Shown: positions 45,811 to 56,288 of the stretch, one piece after another
How the letters are laid out: each line of letters starts with the position of its first letter
Position numbering within the stretch: position 1 is the stretch's first letter
Source: Rhodamnia argentea
Taxonomy: Eukaryota; Streptophyta; Magnoliopsida; Myrtales; Myrtaceae
Direction of reading: 5' to 3'
DNA length: 64,000 bases
NCBI RefSeq assembly: GCF_020921035.1
Contig: NC_063152.1
Location: 34,826,494-34,890,493 of the forward strand
Notes under the pieces: generated by a model
What the model saw: only the letters and a program-made list of their open reading frames with translations
Told to the model about the DNA's origin: nothing
The model's database searches: none
Program-made: the position numbers and the translations under genes

Positions 45811-46859
45811 AATATCTCATAATATCATAAAGTTCGAATAGTACTTGGAAATTTTAGTTGAAAGCTGAGGAATTAATTTTCTCGCTCAAATACAAAGGAG
45901 ACAAAAGGACCATATAAATCTCTAATCATATTTGCGTTTGGCCAAATTTTACTACTTACCACGACAGAAAAGAAGAAAAGGAAGGGCTAATTTTCAAGAA
46001 ACAACAAATGCAGCCAACGCTGGAATCTCGATCCGGTGGGACTGGAGAAATGAATCCCTCCAGCATCTCCTTTTTACAAATTGAGATGAAAATTGAAAAT
46101 CCCATTCCTTTGTGAAATAGCCAACTTGGTTTCTTTCCCCATGATCTGAAGCGAACCTCAGTTGAATGCGCCATCGATCCCGCACGATTGTTGAGCAGCC
46201 AGCATCATCCCTTTGCCGTTTTCAATTGACATCAACGAGAGAGTCATTTATTTTTTTGCTCAAAGGCGGGGGTTAAATGACACAGCTGAGTCTAGAATCC
46301 GAAACTCAATTGGACCGTCAATGCTCAAAATTAAAGCATCATTAGCCCAAACATTTTCTCCCTTTTTGTGCTCCAACTCACAATTTCGCATTGCCTCTCT
46401 CTTATCCTTCCCTTTTTCTTCCCCATCTTCTTCGTTCCTTATATGTTGTGCATAGGGATGCCTAACATACCTCAAATATGGTCACGACCAAACATGATGC
46501 CAAAGAATTGTTTGGTTGGTTGCTTCTAGCGATGTCTGAGGCAGTCGAAGGATTATTTTCAGGTCGTGGTGAAGGTCCATATATAGCCCTCGGCATCGTA
46601 GACGGTGGTGGCTAGGGATTCTTCATGGTGGTTCCACACGATGATCAATGGTGGCGGCGTCTTGGGTGGTTCATTGTAGAAGAAGATGATGGCAATGAGA
46701 GGGGCTGTGGAAAAAAAAAGAAAAGGAAATTGTATGGTGCCGGGCATATTTTTATTTTATTTTTGATTGAAGGTGATGGTGCATGAAGCAGAAGACGGTG
46801 ATTATGTGGGGTGATGGTTCAATGACGGTGGTGGCTACCATAGCAATGACAGTGCAAAG
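45811..46859. other. Gene-free stretch
   Basis: Mixed low-complexity DNA. No open frame longer than about 80 codons and none resembling a known family. No repeat structure is recognised. Confidence 0.5.
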
Positions 46860-47265
46860 GTTTCCAAGCCCGATGGATCATGAACTCTCCAAACGGACAC
46901 ATCTCTTGAGTTCTCTAGAACATTTATGGAGTGGACAATATTGTAAATGTATTATGTTCTAGAGAATTCTTTATAATCGATTAGAGATCTACGGTTGTCA
47001 TTGAGGGAGTCTTTATATAAATAGAGGTCTCCTCCTCTCATTTGAATCATCTCGCAAGTGAATAGAAATCCAGAGCTTCTCTCTATAGTGTTTCTCTCTC
47101 TCTACGATCCATGTGAGCATAAGCGTGTGTGAACAAAGGCTAACTTCCTAAGGCCGCACGGGTAAGGGAACGTTAGATCGATTGAATCATGACACATTTG
47201 CAATGGATTAACTAGCAAGCATGCCCTATCTAGCTTGGCCTGCTATCGGCTATCGTCCAACACCT
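46860..47265 (+). other. Possible LTR-like promoter fragment
   Basis: It contains a good TATA tract (tctttatataaatagaggtc, 47010-47029), a pyrimidine-rich initiator-like stretch (tttctctctctctacg), and a 3' part with gccgcacgggtaaggg. The plan resembles U3-R-U5 of a small LTR element, but no ends or target duplication were found. Confidence 0.3.
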
Positions 47266-47286
47266 TTTTTGAAAAGACAAAAGACA

Positions 47287-48174
47287 AATACGTTGGTGGG
47301 CATCAAAGAGCCAATGAACTGACTGGTACGATTGCTAACAAGGATCTACCAAAAGAGAACACTTTGGCGTAGTCGTGACTACCCTTAAATAAATTAAATT
47401 TAGCGGGGACAGTAAAAATTAAGTGTCAATAGACGTCGAAAGTGATTTTCGTGCACAGGGCACAAGGAGTCGGAAAGACTAGTCTAGTGGTTGCCATGCT
47501 ATGTCACAAAGTGTGAGGAGTCTCTTCAAATATTATGTATGGATTGAGGATTTAGGATCCTCGGAGTTGGTCGGCAATAGAGAGGTAGTACTGATGGAAG
47601 CAGGATTTGAACATGGAGGGTGTGAACAACCAAGGATGCTGAATAGTTTAACTCGAAAAATAAACTTGAGTTGTGCTCTCGTCTTGGATGACACATGCAG
47701 AGCAGATGTGTTATACTTCCTTCATGATCATTTAACTGAAACTCGTTTGAGCATGCCCGTCACAATATGACCCCCGACTTAGAGCGGCACGTAGTTAATC
47801 CAAATAGAAGGAAGATAACTCTGTGCATGGACCACCTTCTCCATGTCCATGATTTTCTTTTTTTACTTGAGCATCTTCCTTTAGATTGTCCCATAAAAAG
47901 CTCCGCAATGATGCGGCTCTAGATGACACAAGGATTTATCAAGCAGGAGGGTTCCCAGCCGGTCCAAGAAAAAACAAAAGAAAATTTGCATACACGGTTG
48001 TCAGTTCATAATGTAATTCAAGAAAAGAGAATAAGTTATTGGAGGGTCAAAACCGGTGGCGTACACAACCTTCTGCATCTAATCATTATTTCCAAGTCAA
48101 AAGATAAAGAGTCTGCGATCACTGTTGCCAACCCGAATGAAAAATTGTTTGACAATCTATTGTACCTCTTTTAG
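47287..48174 (+). pseudogene. NLR relic of a diverged lineage
   Basis: Fragments in correct NLR order: an LVGIKEP-like linker before the NB-ARC domain (about 47290), a kinase-2-like ALVLDDTCRADVL (47674-47712), an RNBS-D-like region (CPIKSSAMMRL, then MTQGFIKQEG, 47890-47952) and an MHD-region equivalent GVHNLLHLIIISKSKD (about 48057-48105, with VHN for MHD). The P-loop is absent or unreadable and several frames are used. The residues differ from NLR1 and NLR2 far more than the relics at 50.8 and 60.3 kb do. I infer an older or different CC-NLR clade. Confidence 0.6.
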
Positions 48175-48380
48175 GTACCTAAGTTCAAGGTGTAACGACG
48201 TAATGCAAAATTTCAAAAGGCTTAGAGCTAAATTGACACAATTAAAATATTTATATTTAAATTGATAAATTATCAAAATGCTTAGGACTAAATTGGCACA
48301 AGTGAAATGTTTAAGAATGAATTAAACGCAATGCAATATGTTTAAGACTTTTTGGAGACAATTATCCCTTGAAAATGTTG
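48175..48380. repeat. Partial 'taggactaaattggc' family MITE
   Basis: It contains gcttaggactaaattggcac and ends cttaagactttttggagacaattatcc-like, matching the right end of 20710-20976. The left end is unclear. Confidence 0.5.
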
Positions 48381-48794
48381 GAATTCAAATGTTAGATTTG
48401 TCGGCCTTAACCCAAAAATATTTTTAGTTCTTTGGAATTTAAATGTTGCTTTTGTTGGTCATAGCACAAAAAAATGTCATTGGCTCACGCTTTTTTCACT
48501 CTTCCTATGTTTTTTATACTCCTTTTTTGTGTGTTTTGACCATCCTATCCTTTGTGTCACCCACAGTTTCTTATACAAATTTATGTAGTTCCTTTTATTT
48601 TATTATTCGATCAACGCTTTTATTTTTTTTTCTTCTTTTTTTCTTGCGGGTGCCACCTTCCTTCTTCCTCTTTCTTTTCATGCCTCCTACCTTGCAGGTC
48701 ATTCTCTCTTTGCAGCTTCTGCTCCTTCTTCTTCCCGAAACTTGTCGTCCTCTCTTTCTTTCTTTCCTCGCCTTCCACTTGTTTCTCTGTTTTC
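48381..48794. other. Pyrimidine-rich intergenic stretch
   Basis: The plus strand is T/C-rich from about 48560 to 48790. Open frames here give low-complexity peptides and are not genes. Confidence 0.6.
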
Positions 48795-49222
48795 GGCTTA
48801 AGTACACCCCAAGTGCCATAAGTTGTGTACGACGCTCACTTTAGTGCCAAAACTTCCAAATCGATCACTATAGTGCTAAGTTTTTGTAACTTCGATCACT
48901 TCAGTGCCAACTTCTTTTAAAAACGATCACTTTAGTGCCGGAGCTAGCGTGGCTTGCCGAAAATTCGACACGTGCTATTTTTTATTAATATTTGAGATGA
49001 CGTGGCTCAGTGAATTTGACACTAAAATGATCGTTTTTTAAAAATATTGGCACTTAAGTGATCGAAATTGCAAAAACTTAGCACTAAAGTGATCGTTTTG
49101 AAAGTTTTGGCACTGAAGTGATCGAAGTTATAAAAACTTAGCACTAAAGTGATCGATTTGAAAGTTTTGGCACTAAAGTGAGCGCCGTACACAACTTATG
49201 GCACTTAGAGTATACTTAAGCC
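48795..49222. mobile_element. Mutator-like MITE, 428 bp, with 10-bp target duplication
   Basis: The left end ggcttaagtacaccccaagt and the opposite-strand right end ggcttaagtatactctaagt are near-perfect inverted repeats continuing for more than 50 bp. The perfect 10-bp direct repeat ctctgttttc flanks it (48785-48794 and 49223-49232), the size expected for Mutator-type insertion. The interior is built from many copies of gcactaaagtgatcg and variants in both orientations. No transposase. Confidence 0.85.
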
Positions 49223-49312
49223 CTCTGTTTTCCTTACAAGTCATGTTTTCAATGGAAAAATCTCTTACTGCGCCACTTCCCAGAAAATATGGTTGTTTCA
49301 CGTAACTTGCAG

Positions 49313-50301
49313 GTCGCCTTGTAATGTTCAACATGGGCGATCAGGCGAAGTGGGATGCACGGCAAGCTGTTGAAAGTGGAAACATATAATAGTAGTTCTC
49401 ATCTTGCAACTTCCATTTTTTTTATGATCCTTGTTGTTCTTTGCTATTTCTGAGAGTGATCTTTTCGCTTATTGGCAGGACAATCGAAGGAGGAAGTATT
49501 GTAATATTAACGCACGGAAACTAACCAAGATCTTGCAAATAAGTCAATGTAAAAGCACAAAAAAATAACGAGGAACAATAAAAGATATCAGAGATTACGT
49601 GGTTAGGTCCGAATATCGGTACCTATATCCACGGGGAGAGCCAGTGCTTGATACTTTCATGTTTCCCGCACCTAGATTACGCGCAAGCCCAAACTATCAA
49701 ATAATAAATAACTCAGATATAAAACTCACATCGCACAAAATCTCTCCACGTGTTCAAGCCCAAGCAAAGCTCTCGCACGGCCAAAAAAAAAAAAAAACAA
49801 GAACGTCCCTTGCTTCCTTTCTCGCGTGGCTTTTCTCTGCTTCTTCTTCTCATGCGGCGCCGTCCTCTTCTTTTTGTGAAATTCTCTGTGCGACAATAAG
49901 AAGAGAAAAGAATACACAACAAGCGTGTGGGTCCGTCGCTCTTTATCAAACCCTTGTTGACCGACCATTGCACAAGAAAGAAGTCATGTGCACTTCTTTC
50001 TTTTATCTCAAATGAGGACTTGCTTTTTTTTTTTTATTTAGACTAGGACCCACCCCAAATCTTTTCTGTTGAAGACATATACCCCAAAACTTGGTCAATG
50101 GTCAAACATGGAGATCAATATCTTCTTTTCAACCGAATCCAAATTCTCGCCTATACATATATGTATATATATACCTTTAAAAGAAATTCTAATTAGTTGG
50201 GTCTCATATATGAACTCAAACTCAACACATAATATAACACAATGAGTGATTACATCACAAAGGTGAAGCAGCTGTTGCAAGGAGTTACTGCCTCTGCTTG
50301 A
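49313..50301 (+). pseudogene. ACBP relic 1: last two exons, split by a solo LTR
   Basis: Exon after an acceptor at 49311-49312 reads MFNMGDQAKWDARQAVE and ends at about 49375 with a gt donor. After an intron of about 100 bp (acceptor 49477-49478), the last exon begins QSKEE, is interrupted at 49497-50239 by an LTR, and resumes with MSDYITKVKQLLQGVTASA to TGA at 50299-50301. This is the C-terminal half of a small cytosolic plant acyl-CoA-binding protein (consensus KWDAWKAVEGKSKEEAMSDY). Upstream exons with the acyl-CoA-binding helices are absent. W-to-R and K-to-Q changes in the conserved KWDAWKA indicate relaxed selection. Confidence 0.82.
49497..50239. mobile_element. Solo LTR in the last ACBP exon
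   Basis: About 743 bp, related to the solo LTR at 61569-62306: both begin with a variant of ttgtaatataacgcacgg, then gaaactaaccaagatcttgc, and carry the tccgaatatcggtacctac, atccacggggag and tcccgcacctagatta tracts. The two intact ACBP copies at 56209 and 58807 show the empty site. The left edge reads tattgtaat instead of tgttgtaat and the target duplication is obscured, probably by small changes at the left junction. Confidence 0.8.
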
Positions 50302-50743
50302 TGTTTGTGACTCTGTATTCCCTCTAGGGGCTTCTTTGTCGCTATGTTTGAAACTCGTACCCAATAAGAATTATATATGATCGTTCTCTTTGGTACTTTC
50401 CAAAATGTCACGTGTCTAAGCCAGTTTGATTGTATTCCTTGCATTTCACTTATTGTGTGTCTTGCCTTTAGCAAGTTCTTGAAAATGGAAGGTCTATTCA
50501 GAAACTTCTGATCCTACTGCCTCTGCTTGATGTTTGTGACTCTGTATTCCCTCTAGGGGCTTCTTTGTCGCTATGTTTGAAACTCGTACCCAATAAGAAT
50601 TATATATGATCGTTCTCTTTGGTACTTTCCAAAATGTCACTTGCCTAAGCCAGTTTGATTGTATTCCTTGCATTTCACTTATTGTGTGTCTTGCCTTTAG
50701 CAAGTTCTTGAAAATGGAAGGTCTATTCAGAAACTTCTGATCC
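50286..50743 (+). repeat. Tandem duplication, two 229-bp copies
   Basis: Copy 1 is 50286-50514 and copy 2 is 50515-50743; I see only two differences (gtgtctaag versus ttgcctaag). The unit covers the last codons and 3' UTR of ACBP relic 1. Near-identity implies a recent event or gene conversion. Confidence 0.95.
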
Positions 50744-50749
50744 ACAACT

Positions 50750-51790
50750 GTGAGCTATTTTGCGGAATGTGATGGATGTGTTGCCTGGGATATAGCGTTA
50801 GTGATGGAAATGGAAGGGTTGGGCAAAACCACATTGCTGGAACAGGTCTATGAAGGCCCCTCAGTGAAGAAGCATTTCGCAGTGTATGCTTGGATCACTC
50901 TCTCTTGGTCCTCCAAGATCGATAAGATATGCTCAACATGCTTGGATCACTCTCTCTCGGCCCTCCAAGATCGAAGAGCTCCTCAAAGACATGATTGATC
51001 GGATCACGAGGGTGATCAGGTCAGGAAACCGGTCCCTCCAGGAGCCAACACTATGAATAGCCGTTGGCTGAAGATGATCATCAAGCACATGCTTCAGAGG
51101 AGGAGGTACCTGATCGTCCTCGATGACATGGCACATAAACAAATGGGATGCAGTCAAGCATGCCTCGCCCAACAACGTTCACGGAAGCCGGGTTATCATC
51201 ACGACCCGGAGTGCCAATCTGGCATCTATCTCCTGCAAGGAGTTCAATGGGCTGATATAAAGCATGGAGCCATGCATTCCGGAACAGTCGTGGAAGCTTT
51301 TCCGGTTGGAAGACGTTTCAGGGAAATTCTTGCCCTTCCCACCTAGAGGAGATATGCAAGTACATTTTGAGAAAGTGTGAAGGACTACTGTTCTCAATCA
51401 TGGCCATCCCACCACTGATGGCCACGAAAGACAAACGGAGGATCGATGAATGGGATGTGGTGCGATGCAGCCTTCGTTCCGAGATTGGCTGCAACGACAG
51501 GCTCAAGAACTGGAAGAGGGTGCTTTCCCTCAGTTTCAACGATTTGCCGTACTTCTGAAGTCCTGTTTCTTGCACTTGAGTGTACTTCCCGAGGGTCACC
51601 TAATAGAGCGCAGGAGACTGATCCGGCTCTGGGTAGCCCTACTAAGAGAAAAGAAGGCAAGACGTTCGAAGAAGTTGCGGAGGACCACTTAAGCGAGCTC
51701 CTCAAAAAAAGCCTAATGCAAGTGACCGAATTGATAACGAATAAGTTGTGCCGCAGTCATGATTTCCAGAGGGAAATCCTGCTTCCTGGT
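50750..51790 (+). pseudogene. NLR relic lacking the coiled coil, joined to ACBP 3' sequence
   Basis: It starts at the P-loop (MEGLGKTTLLEQVYEGPSVK) directly after ACBP 3' UTR DNA, so the coiled coil is missing. Then RNBS-A (HFAVYAWITLSWSS), with that segment duplicated at about 50885-51000, kinase-2 (YLIVLDDM), RNBS-B, a GLPL-like region (RKCEGL, 51367-51390), RNBS-D (SCFLHLSVLPEGHLIERRRL) and a CRSHDF at the MHD position. At least five frame changes and stops occur. It ends shortly after this motif; no LRRs follow. Sequence is close to NLR2 (for example VKKHF, DYHP-type linkers), so it is a young dead duplicate. Confidence 0.9.
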
Positions 51791-52329
51791 GCGTGGGCGG
51801 GTGTATAGGGGGTCACCCCTGCCGGGATTGCAAGGGGCAGCTCCTTAAGATTTTAGAGAATTTTTATAATTTGAGGACGTATTTTATTGATAATTTGGGC
51901 TTAAGCCTTGAATAGTTGTTGTCTTATATAATTATATTTTCTTATAATTGATTATAGCAGAGAGATGGTAATGTTTTATTACAGTGAAATCATCCGCTGG
52001 ATATAGTCATAATTTAAGGATGAATGACGATAAACTTTCAACTTTTCTGTCTTGCTTTTATTGTGTATTTCGTGAGATTTGTGCGCCTGATCCTAACATC
52101 AAGAAGGATAGAAGGATCTACCCCATATTTGACACATCAAGATATTGTCGAACGACATTCCAGTATTGTACTAAGGATACAAGTGTGGAGGCAGAGGGAT
52201 CCGAAGATTCTCTTCTTTCCACCGAATTGTAGACTCTAAAATGTAAATTCTAAAGGACACAAGTGAGGCATTGCTGTTTCATGTATGCACCAGATTTTCT
52301 CGCCCTTGTAGATGGTTCTGAGTCTCTTA
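51791..52329. other. Gene-free stretch between the NLR relic and the palindromic element
   Basis: AT-rich DNA. One open frame at 52024-52239 (about 71 codons) and another from 52263 (RHCCFMYAPDFLALVDGSES) are not assigned to a family. The second runs directly into the palindromic element and may be a host exon relic. Confidence 0.45.
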
Positions 52330-53974
52330 GGAGGGCTTTTTCCCAAACCAAGATAAAAAAAAATAATAATTACCAAATCAAGTGTAAAAAAATTTTATTT
52401 ACCAAATCAGATGTTGTTTGGCGGTCTTGGGGCCGAACGATCCCTCGCTCGGCAGTCACACTACCGAGCGGGCCAAAAAAGCAAAAAAAATTTCCCGCTC
52501 GATAGTCTAATTGCCGAGTAGGCGATAAACATTTTTTTTAAAATTTTTTATTGTTATCTTTTTTAATCATTTTTTAATTTCTTTTTCTTATTTTCTTTTA
52601 ATCATTTTTTTATTATTCAATTTGTTCTCTGGAATGGACAAAATATTAATGAAATTCCTATATAATACAATGTTCTATGTTAACGAGCGAGCGAGCGAAC
52701 GAATGATCGAGGCCGCTCGTTCGTTCACTCGCTCGGTCCATGGGGTCGGGGCTCGCTTGTTCGTTTGTTCGCTCGCTTGTTCGCTCCGCGGCCTCGATCA
52801 TTCGTTCGCTTGCCCATTCACTCCGTGGTCTCGATCATTCATTCGCTCGCTTCATGGGGTTGAGGCTCGCTCGTTCGCTTGCTCGTTCGTTCGCTCCGTG
52901 GCCTCAATCATTCGTTCCCTCACTTCACGGGGTCGAGGTTCACTCTGTCGTTCATTCGCTCCGCGGCCTCGATCATTGGTTCGCTCACTCATGTTTACAT
53001 TCCATGTAGGAGTAAACCAAGCCATCCTAGTCTCATTATAGGGTGAGGAAAGGGACTATCGGAATAGAGTTTATGCACCATGTTTATGAATTTAACGCTC
53101 ATGTTTACATTGCGTGTCGTGGTTTTGCCATGTCTAGTGCTCAATGGAATGGACTCACTCGAGAACGCATCTTTTCGTAAATTGGAATTATTTGCAGGAA
53201 TGAGTTTGGGCGAAGGAACAGGTGCGACCATGTTGGACGATGAGGATGAGTTGCAAATGGATTTCTCGTGGAATCTCTCCTTCCAACTGAATCCGAAAGG
53301 TCTTTGATGGAGAGAGTTCGCCACGAATTGAAAATTGAGGATGAGCAAGTGAACGATCGAGGCAGTGGAGCTAACGAACGAGCGAGCAAAAGAGCGAGCG
53401 AGCCTCAACCCCGCAGAGTGAGCGAACGAACGAGCGAGCGAACGAATGATCGAGGCCGCGAAGCGAACGAACGAGCAAGCGAACAAACGATCGGGGCTGC
53501 AGAGCGAACAAACGAGCGAGCGAGTGAGCGAACGAACGAACGAACGAGACTCGACCCCGCGGACCAAGCAAGCGTTCACTCCGCGGCCTCGATCGTTGAT
53601 TCGCTCGCTTGTTAATGTAGACCATTGTATTATATAGGAATTTCATTAATATTTTGTCCATTCCGGAGAACAAATTGAATAATAAAAAAATGATTAAAAG
53701 AAAATAAGAAAAAGAAATTAAAAAATGATTAAAAAAGATAACAATAAAAAATTTAAAAAAAAAGGTTGAGTGCCGAGCAAGAATAAAAATTTTTAAAAAA
53801 ATATATACGCACCATCCGCTCGGCAATCAAACTGTCGAGCTGGAAATGTTTTTTTCTTTTTTGGCCCGCTCGGCCCCAAAACCACAGAGCGACACCTAAT
53901 TTAGTAAATAAAATTTTTTTACACTTGATTTGGTAATTATTTTTTTTTTATCTTGGTTTGGAAAAAAGCCCCTC
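52330..53974. mobile_element. Foldback-like element with long inverted arms made of GAGC/GAAC repeats
   Basis: 1645 bp flanked by tta (52327-52329 and 53975-53977). The left end ggagggctttttcccaaacc and the opposite-strand right end gaggggcttttttccaaacc match, and inverted identity continues for more than 600 bp per arm (taccaaatcaagtgtaaaaa, gtaccgagcgggcc-like, ggacaaaatattaatgaaat). The inner arms (52684-52990 and 53335-53615) are microsatellite-like runs of gctcgttcg and cgaacgag. A central spacer (about 53000-53330) is unique. No transposase. A TTA target fits Harbinger, but the arm structure is foldback-like; the class is uncertain. Confidence 0.85.
53080..53330. other. Unique spacer of the foldback element, possible captured host exon
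   Basis: A plus-strand open frame (75 codons, containing GMSLGEGTGATMLDDEDELQ) is preceded by a splice-acceptor-like atttgcag at about 53190. The minus strand is also open across the spacer (NMVAPVPSPKLIPANN). No family is recognised, and coding strand cannot be decided. Confidence 0.3.
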
Positions 53975-54383
53975 TTAGGAAGTGTTGCTAATGTTTGGCT
54001 CTGTTCAGATTCAAATCGATTTGTTCGTCCACACTCCACATGAAGAACAGGTTTTGATGTTGCCTCTATGTGTCCTGAAAGGGGATTCTCCTTCTCCATT
54101 GAAGGAAGTTTGTCAACTCAGTCTTCCCGCAGCAATGGCCGATAACTTGCCCTTATTCAACATTATCCTCCAAGTATTGGAGATTCTTTACACCGACGAC
54201 CGTGGATACTGCCTTTTGTACTTGAGCATTTTTCTCGAGAATAGCGTGATCAGTTGCAAGAGACTTTCTCATTTATGAGCTGAGAAGGATTTCTACGTGA
54301 TCCGTGAGAAGCAGAGGATTTTTTCAATGATCTTCTTGATAATTCTTGTTCATGAATCCAGAATTTTCCACGGAAGAATCAGG
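53975..54383 (+). pseudogene. Short NLR relic (RNBS-C to RNBS-D)
   Basis: One frame reads LKGDSPSPLKEVCQL, aligned with FQGNSCPSHLEEICE of NLR2, then GYCLLYLSIFLENSVISC and KRLSHL, aligned with SCFLHLSLFPEGHRIKCGRL, then a stop and AEKDFYVIREKQRI, aligned with AEGFVEKKEGKTL. The GLPL motif is not conserved. It is cut at the right by the 2.6-kb duplication and at the left by the foldback element. LLYLSIF and the diverged spacing suggest a lineage other than NLR1/NLR2. Confidence 0.6.
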
Positions 54384-54405
54384 AAGAGTAATAAAACAAA
54401 CTCTT

Positions 54406-54961
54406 GTCCGAGGGGGTGTTTGTGTGGATGCGTGTGTTAGGTCTTTTGCGGTAAGCTCTCTCTAGTTGACCTTGTGGCGACTCGCTAAGTCAAGATTGCT
54501 CGCTTGGTCACTAACCTCATAGAAAGAAAAGCTCTTTCTATTGCTTTGTGTTGAGTGATTACAAATGAAGGGGAGAGCCCTATTTTATACGAGAGGTCCT
54601 CTCATTACAACCGTTAGATCTCTCTAGATCTAACGGTAGGGATTGCATCTCTCCATCCACCAACTACCAACATTAATTACGAAGCTTCTAGAATATAATA
54701 TATTTATCATATCATCCATCCCTATGAATATTTTAGAGGACTCAAGAAAATTCTAGGAGACTCTTAGAATCCTCTTGAAAAAGGCCAAGACACTTCAAGT
54801 CTAGTTGATCATCGGATCCATCTCACCGGTTAGTCAGCTGCAAGTCTCATTAATATCCAATTCGATAGTTTACGAAATAGTTAGATAGATAACTATTTAA
54901 CAACAACATTCTAAGAAAAGATATTAATATATATTGATAGTTGTCCGGTCGTACCCAAACA
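54406..54961 (-). mobile_element. LTR-like sequence, reverse orientation (in duplication copy 1)
   Basis: On the minus strand it starts TGTTTGGGTACGACCGG, includes a TATA-like ctcgtataaaatagggctct and ends CCTCGGACA. This looks like a 556-bp LTR. Flanking 5-mers (actct and ataat) do not match, and there is no internal domain. Confidence 0.4.
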
Positions 54962-55099
54962 ATAATAAGTCAGAGGGAAATGCACCTAATATCAAATATT
55001 TCGAGTGTGCTGGCCAAAGTTGTAAAAAAAAAAGGAAAAAGAAATGAAAAAATTCATAAAAATAATAAAATAAAATAAAATAAAAAAATTATTCATATT

Positions 55100-55300
55100 T
55101 GTCCAAGTCAACGTTGATCATGCCACGTAGGATGGTCAGCATTTATATAAATATCTCGACCAAAATGGGTCGAACGAAGTGAGTTGACACAAATACAAAA
55201 TGTTTAGGACTAAATCGCAAAAAAAAAAAAAAATAGAAAGATTTAAGATTTGATTGGCATAATTATAATATGTTTATGACTTTTTTGGTAATCTTTCCCA
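55100..55300. repeat. Half of a 'taggactaaattggc' family element
   Basis: aaaatgtttaggactaaatc, then gatttgattggcataattat and tatgacttttttggtaatct, matching the right half of that MITE family. Its duplicate is at 57720-57910. Confidence 0.5.
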
Positions 55301-55630
55301 AAAAGTTGGGTAGGTTCAGAACTTTACATGTTTTTTTTCATTGAAAAATCTATACATCAAAATGAAGTTTGCATTTTGCCACACTGGCCCTCTTTAATTT
55401 GACATATCTATAAACTATTATTAGTTGCCTACTTATATTAGTTGATCTGCTTATAAGGAAAGAAAATGAGGAAATTGAATTACATTTCACTGGTTAGATT
55501 GGCCTTTTCGCTTATCGCCTTTTCTACATGCAATATTTAAAGGTAAATCCTATTGCTAAGGTTGAGTGGGATGATCCTTAGGTATCAGTCTAGGCTCGTC
55601 CAGTTACGAATCTATACATTTTACCCTTTC

Positions 55631-55990
55631 AAGATGCATTTGCGTACTTAAGCAACTGATTTTTTTATATCCCTTCCCTTGCACTCCCTAAATTTCGAAG
55701 GGAAAGCAGTTTCGTGAGTGTTTTTATTCTTCCTTTGCACTCACCCCTATCTAATGGGTTTTCGATTTGCAACTTGTCCTGCTTCAACACCTCTTTGTTT
55801 CTCAGAGATGCATTTGCATACTTAAGCAACTGATTTTTTCATATCCCTTCCCTTGCACTCCCTAAATTTCGAAGGGAAAGCTGTTTCGCAAGTGTTTTAT
55901 TCTTCCTTTGCACTCACCCCTATCTAATGGGGTTTTCGATTTATTTATTTTTTTTCCAATTTGCAACTTGTCCTGCTTCAACACCGCTTT
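55631..55990 (+). repeat. Internal direct repeat of about 176 bp
   Basis: The words gatgcatttgcgtacttaag, ccttcccttgcactccctaa and ttcctttgcactcacccc occur twice (from about 55631 and 55807), just upstream of the ACBP exon. The same pair is at about 58242 and 58418 in the second duplication copy. Confidence 0.8.
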
Positions 55991-56032
55991 GTTTCTCCGA
56001 GATAGCTAATGCATGTTTCATGTGACTTGGAG

Positions 56033-56288
56033 GTCGCCCTAGAATGTTCAACATGAGTGATCGGGCGAAGTGGGATGCATGGAAGGCTATTGAAGGTAGA
56101 AACATAAAATAATAGTTCTTCTCTTGCAACTTCCACTTTTTTTTTTATTATTTATGATTCATGTTGGTCTTTGCTATTTTTGAGAGTGATCTTTTTGCTT
56201 GTTGGCAGGAAAATCGAAGGAGGAAGCACTGAGTGGTTATATCACAAAGGTGAAGCAGCCGTTGGAAGGAGCTACTGCCTCTGATTGA
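56033..56288 (+). pseudogene. ACBP relic 2: last two exons, open and spliceable
   Basis: Exon 56033-56095 (after ag at 56031-56032) reads PRMFNMSDRAKWDAWKAIE, followed by a gt donor. Intron of 113 bp, acceptor at 56207-56208, then exon 56209-56288 reads KSKEEALSGYITKVKQPLEG and ends TASD plus TGA. Across the intron the codon phase is kept. Residues match plant ACBP C-termini, including KWDAWKA. The acyl-CoA pocket helices 1 and 2 and the start exon are not present upstream, where repeats are found instead, so it is a 3' fragment. Downstream is a stretch (IVALVTV-like) homologous to the region just before the NLR P-loop. Confidence 0.82.

Noticed and set aside
48443..48844. 133-residue hydrophobic ORF rich in F and L, a possible membrane protein
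   Set aside because: It is the translation of a pyrimidine-rich tract, overlaps another open frame in the same tract and runs into a MITE.
48795..49222. Regularly repeated short motif resembling a CRISPR-like array
   Set aside because: Repeats occur in both orientations inside inverted termini with a 10-bp target duplication, in a plant genome. It is a MITE.
52622..53615. ORFs rich in R, S and A (such as repeated SFARSL or ERASER peptides)
   Set aside because: They are translations of the GAGC/GAAC microsatellite arms and occur in several frames on both strands. No coding constraint is evident.
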